Part shown: positions 7,224 to 13,553 of the stretch, one piece after another
How the letters are laid out: the number at the start of each line of letters is the position of its first letter
Position numbering within the stretch: the first letter of the stretch is position 1
Origin: an uncultured Lachnoclostridium sp.
GTDB taxonomy: Bacteria > Bacillota > Clostridia > Lachnospirales > Lachnospiraceae
Reading direction: 5' to 3'
Length of the DNA stretch: 20,872 nucleotides
Assembly: GCA_902464595.1 (NCBI GenBank)
Contig: CABQJX010000039.1
Span: 1 to 20,872, forward strand
Program-made: the position numbers and the translations under genes
Notes under the pieces: model-generated
What the model was told of the DNA's origin: nothing
The model's input: only the letters and a program-made list of their open reading frames with translations
The model's database searches: none

Positions 7224-7598
7224 ATGAAGAATTATACGATCACCGTTAATGGAAAAGCATATGCAGTAACCGTAGAGGAAGGCGCAGCAGGGGTATCCGC
7301 ACCAGCAGCACCAGTGGCAGCACCTGTATCCGCACCGGCAGCAGCTCCAGCACCAGCACCAGCAGCTCCCGCAGGGGCAGCAGGAGCAGTCAGCGTGTCC
7401 GCTCCTATGCCTGGCAAGGTTGTAGCTGTTAAGGGTGCAGTGGGACAGGCTGTCAAGAAAGGTGACGTGATCCTGGTTCTGGAAGCAATGAAGATGGAGA
7501 ATGACATTGTAGCTCCGGCAGACGGAACCATTGCTACCATTAATGTATCCACCGGCGACTCCGTTGAATCCGGCGCGGTATTAGCTACTCTGAACTAA
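7224..7598 (+). CDS. Biotin carboxyl carrier protein (1.3S/MmdC-type)
   Basis: A 124-residue carrier that holds covalently bound biotin and shuttles CO2 between the carboxyltransferases and the membrane pump. Residues 1-17 form the short beta start MKNYTITVNGKAYAVTV typical of 1.3S-like carriers. A flexible Ala/Pro linker (about 21-54) follows, then the biotinyl domain (55-124) with VSAPMPGKV, EAMKMEND and the closing GDSVESGAVLATLN. Lys90 in AMKM is the expected biotinylation site. AGGAGGA at 7208-7214 precedes the start by nine bases. Both partner carboxyltransferases in the cluster lack their own biotin domain, so this small protein must serve them. It is followed by a stem-loop before the OadB gene. 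Confidence 0.96.
   Translation: MKNYTITVNGKAYAVTVEEGAAGVSAPAAPVAAPVSAPAAAPAPAPAAPAGAAGAVSVSAPMPGKVVAVKGAVGQAVKKGDVILVLEAMKMENDIVAPADGTIATINVSTGDSVESGAVLATLN
7316..7341 (+). repeat. 26-bp direct repeat, copy 2 (inside the biotin carrier gene)
   Basis: The second copy of the repeat at 6998-7023, encoding AAPVSAPA in the biotin carrier linker. Identity stops sharply on both sides (A versus T upstream, T versus C downstream). Confidence 0.9.
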
Positions 7599-7606
7599 TT
7601 ATAGAG

Positions 7607-7633
7607 AATGGGATCCTGCTCTGGGATCTCATT
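7607..7633 (+). other. Intercistronic stem-loop between biotin carrier and OadB genes
   Basis: AATGGGATCC (7607-7616) pairs with GGATCTCATT (7624-7633), ten pairs including one G-T, with a 7-nt loop. No T-run follows. It lies just before the AGGAGG-type site (7636-7641) of the next gene, so it may protect the upstream mRNA end, or slow initiation on the pump gene, and so set the carrier-to-pump ratio. That role is inference. Confidence 0.55.
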
Positions 7634-7647
7634 ATGGAGGGAACATT

Positions 7648-8793
7648 ATGGATTTTGGCAATTTGATTGGCAACCTGCTGAATCAGATGGCATTTTTCCA
7701 TCTGTCAACAGGAAATTATATCATGATCGCAGTGGCGCTGGTGTTCTTATACCTGGCTATCAGGAAAGGATTTGAGCCCCTTCTGCTGATCCCCATTGCG
7801 TTTGGTATGCTGTTGGTAAACATTTACCCGGATATTATGTACTCTCCGGAGCAGTCCTCCAACGGCACAGGCGGACTTTTATGGTACTTCTTCCAGTTAG
7901 ACGAGTGGAGTATCCTTCCGTCCCTGATCTTCTTAGGCGTAGGCGCTATGACCGACTTTGGTCCGCTGATCGCAAACCCCATCAGCTTCCTGATGGGCGC
8001 GGCCGCTCAGTTAGGTATCTATTCCGCTTACTTCCTGGCGATCCTTTTAGGATTCTCCGGCAAGGAGTCTGCTGCGATCTCTATTATCGGAGGAGCAGAC
8101 GGCCCAACCTCCCTGTTCCTGTGCAGTAAACTGGGACAGACGCAGATCATGGGGCCGATCGCTGTGGCAGCGTATTCTTATATGGCGCTGGTTCCTATTA
8201 TCCAGCCGCCGTTCATGAAGCTTTTGACAACTGAAAAAGAGCGTAAGATCAAGATGGAGCAGCTTCGTCCCGTGTCCAAGCTGGAGAAGATTCTGTTCCC
8301 CATCATTGTAACCATCGTAGTCTGCCTGATCCTGCCTTCTACCGCTCCGTTAGTAGGTATGCTGATGTTAGGAAACCTGTTCCGTGAGAGTGGTGTGGTA
8401 AAGCAGCTGGCAGATACGGCAAGCAATGCCCTGATGTATATTGTAGTAATCCTGTTAGGAACTTCCGTAGGAGCAACTACCAGTGCAGAGGCATTCTTAA
8501 ATGCCACAACGATCAAGATCGTTGTTTTGGGCCTGGTGGCATTTATCTTCGGAACCATCGGCGGCGTGCTCTTAGGAAAGCTTCTGTGCAAGCTGACAGG
8601 CGGAAAGATCAATCCGCTCATCGGTTCCGCAGGTGTGTCCGCAGTTCCTATGGCAGCCCGTGTATCCCAGAAGGTAGGATCTGAGGCAGATCCCACCAAC
8701 TTCCTGCTGATGCATGCAATGGGACCAAACGTAGCCGGCGTTATCGGTACAGCAGTAGCAGCTGGTACGTTCATGGCTATTTTCGGCGTATAG
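7648..8793 (+). CDS. oadB: Na+-translocating decarboxylase membrane subunit beta (OadB/MmdB/GcdB family)
   Basis: A 381-residue polytopic membrane protein, the usual length for OadB, MmdB and GcdB. It decarboxylates carboxybiotin on the carrier protein and uses the energy to export Na+. Diagnostic motifs are GVGAMTDFGPLIANP (97-111), SIIGGADGPTSLFL (145-158) and GSAGVSAVPMAARVSQ (326-341), then the ending HAMGPNVAGVIGTAVAAG. Asp151 in GGADGPT corresponds to Asp203 of Klebsiella OadB. Ser331 and Arg338 lie in the region known to bind Na+ and protons (Ser382 and Arg389 there). The ribosome site GGAGGG (7636-7641) is ideal. The family does not reveal which substrate is decarboxylated, because that depends on the soluble carboxyltransferase. 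The symbol is used for the family only. Confidence 0.95.
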   Translation: MDFGNLIGNLLNQMAFFHLSTGNYIMIAVALVFLYLAIRKGFEPLLLIPIAFGMLLVNIYPDIMYSPEQSSNGTGGLLWYFFQLDEWSILPSLIFLGVGAMTDFGPLIANPISFLMGAAAQLGIYSAYFLAILLGFSGKESAAISIIGGADGPTSLFLCSKLGQTQIMGPIAVAAYSYMALVPIIQPPFMKLLTTEKERKIKMEQLRPVSKLEKILFPIIVTIVVCLILPSTAPLVGMLMLGNLFRESGVVKQLADTASNALMYIVVILLGTSVGATTSAEAFLNATTIKIVVLGLVAFIFGTIGGVLLGKLLCKLTGGKINPLIGSAGVSAVPMAARVSQKVGSEADPTNFLLMHAMGPNVAGVIGTAVAAGTFMAIFGV

Positions 8794-8945
8794 GATACAG
8801 CAGTTTGTTTCACCCCGGAAGATCCAAGGCTTTGACGGGGACAGCCGCACAGCCCTGCCCGCAGACCGCGGTGCAGGAGGCGGCATATTGCACATGAGCG
8901 CCGGATAAAAGGCGCGAAATGCTATGACAAGGAGGAATTAAAATT

Positions 8946-10358
8946 ATGGCAGAGACAGAAAAGAGGCCGGTAAAGATCGTCGAGACCGTTCTTCGTGACG
9001 CACATCAGTCTTTACTTGCGACCAGAATGTCCACAGAGCAGATGCTGCCTATCATTGATAAGATGGATAAGGTAGGCTACCATGCAGTAGAGTGCTGGGG
9101 AGGAGCTACCTTTGACTCCTGCCTTCGTTTCCTGAAGGAAGATCCATGGGAGAGATTGAGAAAGCTGAGAGACGGCTTTAAGAATACAAAGCTGCAGATG
9201 CTGTTCCGCGGACAGAACATTCTGGGATACAACCATTATGCAGATGATGTGGTAGAGTACTTTGTACAGAAATCCATTGCAAATGGTATTGACATTATCC
9301 GTATTTTTGACTGCCTTAACGATATCCGCAATCTGGAGACTGCTGTAAAGGCAACGAACAAGGAGAAGGGCCATGCCCAGATCGCTCTGTGCTACACTCT
9401 GGGAGATGCTTATACTCTGGATTACTGGAAGGATATTGCAAAGAGGATCGAGGATATGGGAGCTGACTCCCTGTGTATTAAGGACATGGCTGGACTTCTG
9501 ACCCCTTATAAGGCAGCTGAATTAGTTCAGGCATTAAAAGAGGGAACCAGCCTTCCGATCGATCTGCACACTCACTACACCTCCGGTGTTGCTTCCATGA
9601 CCTACTTAAAGGCAGTAGAGGCAGGCTGTGAGATCATTGACTGTGCTATGTCTCCTCTGGCTCTGGGAACCAGCCAGCCGGCTACCGAGGTGATGGTAGA
9701 AACCTTCCGCGGTACTCCATACGATACAGGATACGATCAGAACCTGTTGGCTGAGATCGCAGATTATTTCCAGCCGGTACGTGACGAGGCCTTAAAGAGC
9801 GGCCTGTTAAATCCGAAGGTGCTGGGTGTAAACATTAAGACATTACAGTATCAGGTTCCGGGCGGTATGCTTTCCAACCTGGTAAAACAGTTAAAGGATG
9901 CAGGACAGGAGGATAAGTACCGTGAGGTATTGGAGGAGATCCCAAGAGTCCGCAAGGATTTCGGAGAGCCCCCTCTTGTTACACCTTCTTCCCAGATCGT
10001 AGGAACTCAGGCGGTTATGAACGTGATCACCGGAGAGCGTTACAAGATGGTTCCAAAGGAATCCAAGAAGATCATGCTGGGCGAGTTTGGACAGACAGTA
10101 AAGCCATTTAACCCAGAGGTTCAGAAGAAGATCATCGGCGACGAGACTCCGATCACCTGCCGTCCGGCCGATCTGATCAAGCCTCAGCTTCCTCAGTTTG
10201 AGAAGGAATGTGCTCAGTGGAAACAGCAGGATGAGGATGTTCTCAGCTATGCCCTGTTCCCAACGGTAGCAAAGGAGTTCTTTGAGTACCGCGCTGCTCA
10301 GCAGACGAAGGTGGACAGTACTGTGGCTGACAAGGAGAATAAGGCTTATCCGGTGTAG
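8946..10358 (+). CDS. oadA: Oxaloacetate decarboxylase alpha / 5S transcarboxylase-type carboxyltransferase, without biotin domain
   Basis: A 470-residue pyruvate-type carboxyltransferase. It removes CO2 from oxaloacetate (giving pyruvate) and places it on biotin, or runs the reverse. The HMGL-like TIM barrel (8-280) has the metal-binding Asp18 in ETVLRDAHQSLLATR, the carboxylated Lys179 in SLCIKDMAGLL, and His208 and His210 in DLHTHYTSG. The PYC/OADA conserved domain follows (about 290-440), with VLGVNIKTLQYQVPGGMLSN and GEFGQTVKPFNPEV. The chain stops near 470, lacking the linker and biotinyl domain that full OadA (about 590-600 residues) carries, as in 5S transcarboxylase. It must use the carrier encoded at 7224. 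AAGGAGGA ends 8 nt before the start. A 152-nt gap separates it from OadB, longer than other gaps in the cluster. Confidence 0.93.
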   Translation: MAETEKRPVKIVETVLRDAHQSLLATRMSTEQMLPIIDKMDKVGYHAVECWGGATFDSCLRFLKEDPWERLRKLRDGFKNTKLQMLFRGQNILGYNHYADDVVEYFVQKSIANGIDIIRIFDCLNDIRNLETAVKATNKEKGHAQIALCYTLGDAYTLDYWKDIAKRIEDMGADSLCIKDMAGLLTPYKAAELVQALKEGTSLPIDLHTHYTSGVASMTYLKAVEAGCEIIDCAMSPLALGTSQPATEVMVETFRGTPYDTGYDQNLLAEIADYFQPVRDEALKSGLLNPKVLGVNIKTLQYQVPGGMLSNLVKQLKDAGQEDKYREVLEEIPRVRKDFGEPPLVTPSSQIVGTQAVMNVITGERYKMVPKESKKIMLGEFGQTVKPFNPEVQKKIIGDETPITCRPADLIKPQLPQFEKECAQWKQQDEDVLSYALFPTVAKEFFEYRAAQQTKVDSTVADKENKAYPV

Positions 10359-10400
10359 GCGGAACCGTTGCCGGATAAAGGAAACTCAAAGATTTTTAAC

Positions 10401-10429
10401 TTGCAATTTAACAGAATACGGCCTATAAT
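10401..10429 (+). promoter_or_regulatory. Promoter of the thiamine operon
   Basis: TTGCAA (10401-10406), exactly 17 nt, then TATAAT (10424-10429). The predicted start, about 10436, falls at the beginning of the TPP aptamer. Confidence 0.6.
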
Positions 10430-10431
10430 AA

Positions 10432-10516
10432 CCCTGGGGAGCTTGCATGACAGGCTGAGAGGATGGTGTTGCCATCGACCCATATACCTGATACGGATAA
10501 TGCCGTCGTAGGAATC
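10432..10516 (+). ncRNA. TPP riboswitch (thi box)
   Basis: The conserved sequence blocks are present in the right order: TGGGGAGC (10435-10442), GGCTGAGAGG (10453-10462), GACCCATATACCTGATACGG (10478-10497), ATAATGCC then GTCGTAGGAA. The variable P3a stem GATGG/CCATC and the P5 stem ACGG/CCGT are visible. It senses thiamine pyrophosphate and lies upstream of thiW-thiM-thiE, as expected. A strong terminator starts 18 nt downstream, so control by transcription termination when TPP is bound is likely. The outer P1 stem is unclear from the sequence alone. Confidence 0.95.
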
Positions 10517-10533
10517 ATAGGCCGATTGATTTT

Positions 10534-10571
10534 GGGAGACATTGTGCGTATACAGTGTCTCCCTTATTTTA
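10534..10571 (+). terminator. Riboswitch-controlled terminator
   Basis: GGGAGACATTGT (10534-10545) pairs with ACAGTGTCTCCC (10552-10563) over twelve positions with one G-T pair and a 6-nt loop. It is followed by TTATTTTA. As the expression platform of the TPP riboswitch it would stop transcription before thiW when TPP is plentiful. Confidence 0.85.
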
Positions 10572-10607
10572 TGTAATATGTTGCAAAAGCGATCCGACGC
10601 AGGCGGA

Positions 10608-10634
10608 GAATCCTGCAAAAGCAGGATCCTTTTT
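10608..10634 (+). terminator. Second terminator in the thiamine leader
   Basis: ATCCTGC (10610-10616) and GCAGGAT (10621-10627) form a perfect 7-bp stem with an AAAA loop, followed by CCTTTTT. It lies 45 nt after the riboswitch terminator and 230 nt before thiW, on the same transcript. Confidence 0.7.
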
Positions 10635-10863
10635 CATATTATTTGGAAGGAGTGTGATAACGGCATCCGCGGTGAGTCCGCGGCGGACAGGGGGGAGCGC
10701 CCTATGTCTTGTATAACAGCGATGGGAAGCCGTGTTCCGGCGTGAGAGGAAACCAGTAAGTTTCGACCGGCCTTCCGGGTACTTTTGTACCCAGAACCTA
10801 TATCTATGGGGGAAGCGACGCTGTTATTGCCGTTTCTCTACAAAATCCAAAGGAAGTGTCAAG
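10635..10863 (+). other. Unexplained structured leader before thiW
   Basis: About 230 nt without a credible gene. It is richer in G+C than its surroundings and holds several possible stems: a repeated TCCGCGG around 10666-10682, GAAAC/GTTTC near 10749-10765, and a perfect GGGTAC-TTTT-GTACCC hairpin at 10777-10792. A 13-codon open frame (10704-10745, MSCITAMGSRVPA) follows a G-rich stretch, but nothing else supports it. No known riboswitch class fits by eye. Confidence 0.4.
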
Positions 10864-11364
10864 ATGAAAGCAAAAGCAACTACAAGAAAGATCGTATTGA
10901 CCGCCATGCTGGGATGCATGGCATTTGTACTGAACACATTTGTCTATTTTCCTGCCATGGCTCCCTTCCAGCATTTTATTGATGTGCTGGCGGCTGTCTT
11001 TGTGGGGCCATGGTATGGCTTTGCCAGCGCCCTTCTCTGCGGAATCATGCGCATGATGTCAGGGCGTACTATCCAGGCTGTTACAGGCGCTGTTTTCGGG
11101 CCTATTCTTGGAGGTCTGATCTACCGGAAGACGAAAAATATATATCTTGTATTTGTGGGGGAAGTGATCGGAACCGGTATCTTCGGGGCTCTGGCCTCCT
11201 ACCCCCTGATGAGATTGTTTTATGGACTGGACGTACAGCAGTGGTATTATTATGTTCCTTTCTATACTCCGTCGGCAGTAGTGGGAGCAGCGATGGGCGT
11301 TACCGTGCTGTTTGTTTTAAAGCGCAGCCATGTGCTGACGCCTATGCTGGACGAATTGAGGTGA
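10864..11364 (+). CDS. thiW: Energy-coupling factor thiazole transporter substrate subunit ThiW
   Basis: A 166-residue membrane protein with about five to six hydrophobic segments. It is predicted to be the S component that binds hydroxyethylthiazole and imports it with a shared ECF module. ThiW-like features are KIVLTAMLGCMAFVLNTF near the start, FPAMAPFQHFIDVLAAVFVG (29-48), GIMRMMSGRTIQAVTGAVFG (60-79) and ASYPLMRLFYG (111-121). ATG 10864 is chosen because AGGAAG (10851-10856) lies seven bases upstream; the open frame extends 44 codons further back without signals. It sits under the TPP riboswitch and is followed after 5 nt by thiM, the thiazole kinase, which supports the substrate. No ECF ATPase genes are in the window. 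Confidence 0.9.
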   Translation: MKAKATTRKIVLTAMLGCMAFVLNTFVYFPAMAPFQHFIDVLAAVFVGPWYGFASALLCGIMRMMSGRTIQAVTGAVFGPILGGLIYRKTKNIYLVFVGEVIGTGIFGALASYPLMRLFYGLDVQQWYYYVPFYTPSAVVGAAMGVTVLFVLKRSHVLTPMLDELR

Positions 11365-11369
11365 AAGGT

Positions 11370-12221
11370 ATGAAGGATCTGATAGATTATATCAAACCAT
11401 TGAAACAGATACGTGAAAATAGTCCCCTTGTCCAGTGCATCACCAATTTTGTCACAGTCAATGACTGCGCGAATGTGATCCTGGCAGCAGGCGGTTCTCC
11501 CTCTATGTCTCAGGATATTCAGGAGGTAGAGGAATCAGTCAGCAGTGCGGATGCCCTGGTATGCAATATGGGGGCCATTGACCGGATCGATTCTATGATT
11601 TTAGCAGGAAAAAAGGCAAATGTCTTAGGAAAGCCGGTGGTTCTCGACCCTGTGGCGGCTGGAGGAACAAGGCTGCGCAGGGAGGCTGCCAGGCGTTTGT
11701 TAGAAGAAGTTCATTTTACAGCGATCCGGGGAAACGCCTCTGAGATCCGGTTCCTTGCTTCCTGCGGGGAAATAAGAGAGGGCTTTGGAAGCGGCGTTGA
11801 TGTAAGCGTAAAGGATGCCATAACGGAAAAGAATCTTGCAGATTCCATAGAAATGGCAGCCGCTTTGGCTCGAAGAACCAAAACCGTGATTGCAGTTTCC
11901 GGTGTGATCGACCTTATTTCAGATGGAGGGCGTACCGTGATCCTTCGCAATGGCTGCCCTATGATGGCCAGGATTACGGGAAGCGGCTGTATGCTGACCG
12001 CCCTCATGGGCGCATTCTGCGGCGCGTGCGGGGAAGATTATTTCCATGGGGCTGTCTGCGCAATGGCAGTTATGGGGGTAGCCGGGGAGAAGGCGGAAGA
12101 AAGACGGTTAAAAAATGGGACGGGAAACGCCACATTTCGGACCGATCTGATTGACGCTGTGTTTAATATGACAGAAACACAATTGAAGGAGGGAATCCGA
12201 TATGAAGTTTACCAGGGATGA
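11370..12221 (+). CDS. thiM: Hydroxyethylthiazole kinase
   Basis: Phosphorylates 4-methyl-5-(2-hydroxyethyl)thiazole with ATP in thiamine salvage, in the cytoplasm. The 283-residue length is close to the family norm (about 265-275). Ribokinase-like motifs visible are PLVQCITNFVTVNDCAN (19-35), GGSPSM (41-46), VLDPVAAGGTRLR (91-103), RGNASEI (120-126) and RITGSGCMLTA (201-211), where Cys207 is the usual catalytic residue. ATG 11370 fits this N-terminus and follows GAGGTGAAAGG, which overlaps the thiW stop. An upstream extension of the frame only reads through thiW in another frame. The gene overlaps thiE by 20 nt, so translation is probably coupled. Its neighbours supply the thiazole (ThiW) and use the product (ThiE). 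Confidence 0.96.
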   Translation: MKDLIDYIKPLKQIRENSPLVQCITNFVTVNDCANVILAAGGSPSMSQDIQEVEESVSSADALVCNMGAIDRIDSMILAGKKANVLGKPVVLDPVAAGGTRLRREAARRLLEEVHFTAIRGNASEIRFLASCGEIREGFGSGVDVSVKDAITEKNLADSIEMAAALARRTKTVIAVSGVIDLISDGGRTVILRNGCPMMARITGSGCMLTALMGAFCGACGEDYFHGAVCAMAVMGVAGEKAEERRLKNGTGNATFRTDLIDAVFNMTETQLKEGIRYEVYQG

Positions 12222-12855
12222 GATCAGGCAGTCTATGCGGCTGTACGCGGTGACGGACCGCATGTGGCTGAAGCCAGGAGAAAGACTGGCAGAGGTCTGC
12301 AAAAATGTTTTAGAAAATGGAGCCACTTTTCTGCAGATACGGGAAAAAGATTTGGAGGCAGGTGCTTTTGAGGCGGAAGCCCAGGAGCTAAAGGCGCTGT
12401 GCGCCCAATATCATGTTCCCTTTGTGGTGAATGACAGCGTCGAGATCGCTGCTGCCATTGATGCGGACGGCGTCCATGTGGGTCAGTCTGATATTAAGGG
12501 ACGGGATATCCGGGCCATGATCGGCGACGGGAAAATCCTTGGAATTTCTGCTGGAACCGTGGAGGAAGCCATTGCGGCAGAACAGGCAGGAGCCGATTAT
12601 ATTGGGGTTGGAGCAGTATTCGGGACAAGCACAAAAAAGGATGCCAGAAACCTTTCTGTGGAGGCACTTAGGGAGATCAGCGAACAGGTATCTATTCCTG
12701 TCGTTGCGATTGGAGGAATCAATGCCTCCAATGTGATGGAGCTTGCAGGAAGCCATGTGGACGGCATAGCGGTTGTGTCAGCAATCTTTGGGGCAGAGAA
12801 TCCGGGAGAGGCGGCAAAAGAGCTTTTAAAGCTGGCGTCACAGATATGCGGCTGA
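12202..12855 (+). CDS. thiE: Thiamine-phosphate synthase
   Basis: Joins HMP-pyrophosphate with thiazole phosphate to give thiamine monophosphate. The 217-residue TIM-barrel protein has all the family motifs: LYAVTDR (14-20), LQIREKD (44-50), VNDSVEIA (76-83), VHVGQSD (91-97), GTSTKKDA (141-148) for pyrophosphate binding, and VVAIGGIN (167-174). The start lies inside the 3' end of thiM and is preceded by AAGGAGGG (12186-12193), so overlap and coupling are real. No thiD or thiC gene is next to it; HMP-PP must come from elsewhere in the genome. Confidence 0.97.
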   Translation: MKFTRDEIRQSMRLYAVTDRMWLKPGERLAEVCKNVLENGATFLQIREKDLEAGAFEAEAQELKALCAQYHVPFVVNDSVEIAAAIDADGVHVGQSDIKGRDIRAMIGDGKILGISAGTVEEAIAAEQAGADYIGVGAVFGTSTKKDARNLSVEALREISEQVSIPVVAIGGINASNVMELAGSHVDGIAVVSAIFGAENPGEAAKELLKLASQICG

Positions 12856-12907
12856 TATGGGAAAATAGGAATGGGCAGTTCATGGGAGAGGAGCAGATGG
12901 CAAAAGG

Positions 12908-13534
12908 ATGAATAAAAAATTTGCGGTTTTTGATATGGACGGTACACTTGTAGATTCGATGGGGTATTGGAACCGCCTTTCCGTTGAGTTTCTGAGACGT
13001 AAAGGGGTATCCTCTGTGCCAGCGGATGTTCTTGAGGCAATCAAGCCCATGACTATGAGCGAATCAGCGGCTCTGTTTGTCCAGGTATTCTCGCTGGAAG
13101 ATACGCCGGAGCGCATCGAAGAAGAGATGAACCATATGATGGATGAACATTACCATAGGGATATTCCGCTAAAAGAAGGAATAAGGGAATATTTGGAAGA
13201 TCTTCATCAAAAGGGAGTGGCTATGTGCGTTGCGTCCGCCACGGCAGAGCCTCTTATGGAGGCCTGCCTGTCCCGGTTGGGCGTGCGCAGCTATTTTGAG
13301 TTTCTTCTGTCTTGTGAAACCGTTGGGGCGGGGAAAACCCAGCCGGATATTTATCTCGAGTCAGCAAGGCGGCTGGGGTGTGCCCCTCATGAAGCCGCGG
13401 TATATGAGGATGCCCTTTATGCGGCAAAAACCGCGAAGAAAGCCGGATTTTATGTGGTGGGCGTGTATGACGAGAGCGCCAGAAGCCATTGGAAAGACCT
13501 TGAGTGTCTTGCAGACGAAATGCTTTGCATCTGA
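12908..13534 (+). CDS. HAD-superfamily hydrolase (beta-phosphoglucomutase-like), last gene of the thiamine operon
   Basis: A 208-residue HAD phosphatase with a helical cap. Motif I is FDMDGTLVDS (8-17; Asp9 nucleophile, Asp11 acid/base), motif II CVASAT (Ser110), motif III Lys143 in GKTQPDIYLESA, and motif IV VYEDALYAA with Glu167 and Asp168 for magnesium. The fold class is sure; the substrate is not. The position 52 nt after thiE suggests a phosphatase acting on a thiamine intermediate, such as thiamine monophosphate or HMP phosphate, but this is inference from context. The nearest good ribosome site, GGGAGAGGAG, lies about 14 nt before ATG 12908 and serves a four-codon ORF better (ATG 12897, MAKG); its stop overlaps the HAD start as ATGA. 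Translation may therefore be by re-initiation. Confidence 0.88.
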   Translation: MNKKFAVFDMDGTLVDSMGYWNRLSVEFLRRKGVSSVPADVLEAIKPMTMSESAALFVQVFSLEDTPERIEEEMNHMMDEHYHRDIPLKEGIREYLEDLHQKGVAMCVASATAEPLMEACLSRLGVRSYFEFLLSCETVGAGKTQPDIYLESARRLGCAPHEAAVYEDALYAAKTAKKAGFYVVGVYDESARSHWKDLECLADEMLCI

Positions 13535-13553
13535 AATGCCTGCAGCCGTAATG

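Noticed and set aside
7232..7552. 106-codon minus-strand open frame opposite the biotin carrier gene
   Set aside because: It is the result of the Ala/Pro-rich, G+C-rich linker having few stops on the other strand.
8178..8813. 211-codon minus-strand open frame opposite oadB
   Set aside because: It is the mirror of a highly conserved membrane protein gene, lacks a ribosome site and its translation resembles no protein fold.
10542..10745. 67-codon open frame in the thiamine leader
   Set aside because: It starts inside the riboswitch terminator and crosses the second terminator; only its last 13 codons follow a G-rich stretch.
10640..10800. Cobalamin riboswitch, T-box or group II intron fragment
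   Set aside because: Short resemblances such as GGTGAGTCC and GATGGGAAG occur, but the CCCGCCACTG block, a proper B12 box, the T-box GGTGGNACCGCG and a domain V are missing.
11010..11369. N-terminal extension of thiM by 120 codons
   Set aside because: This part is thiW read in another frame; the family N-terminus and ribosome site fit ATG 11370.
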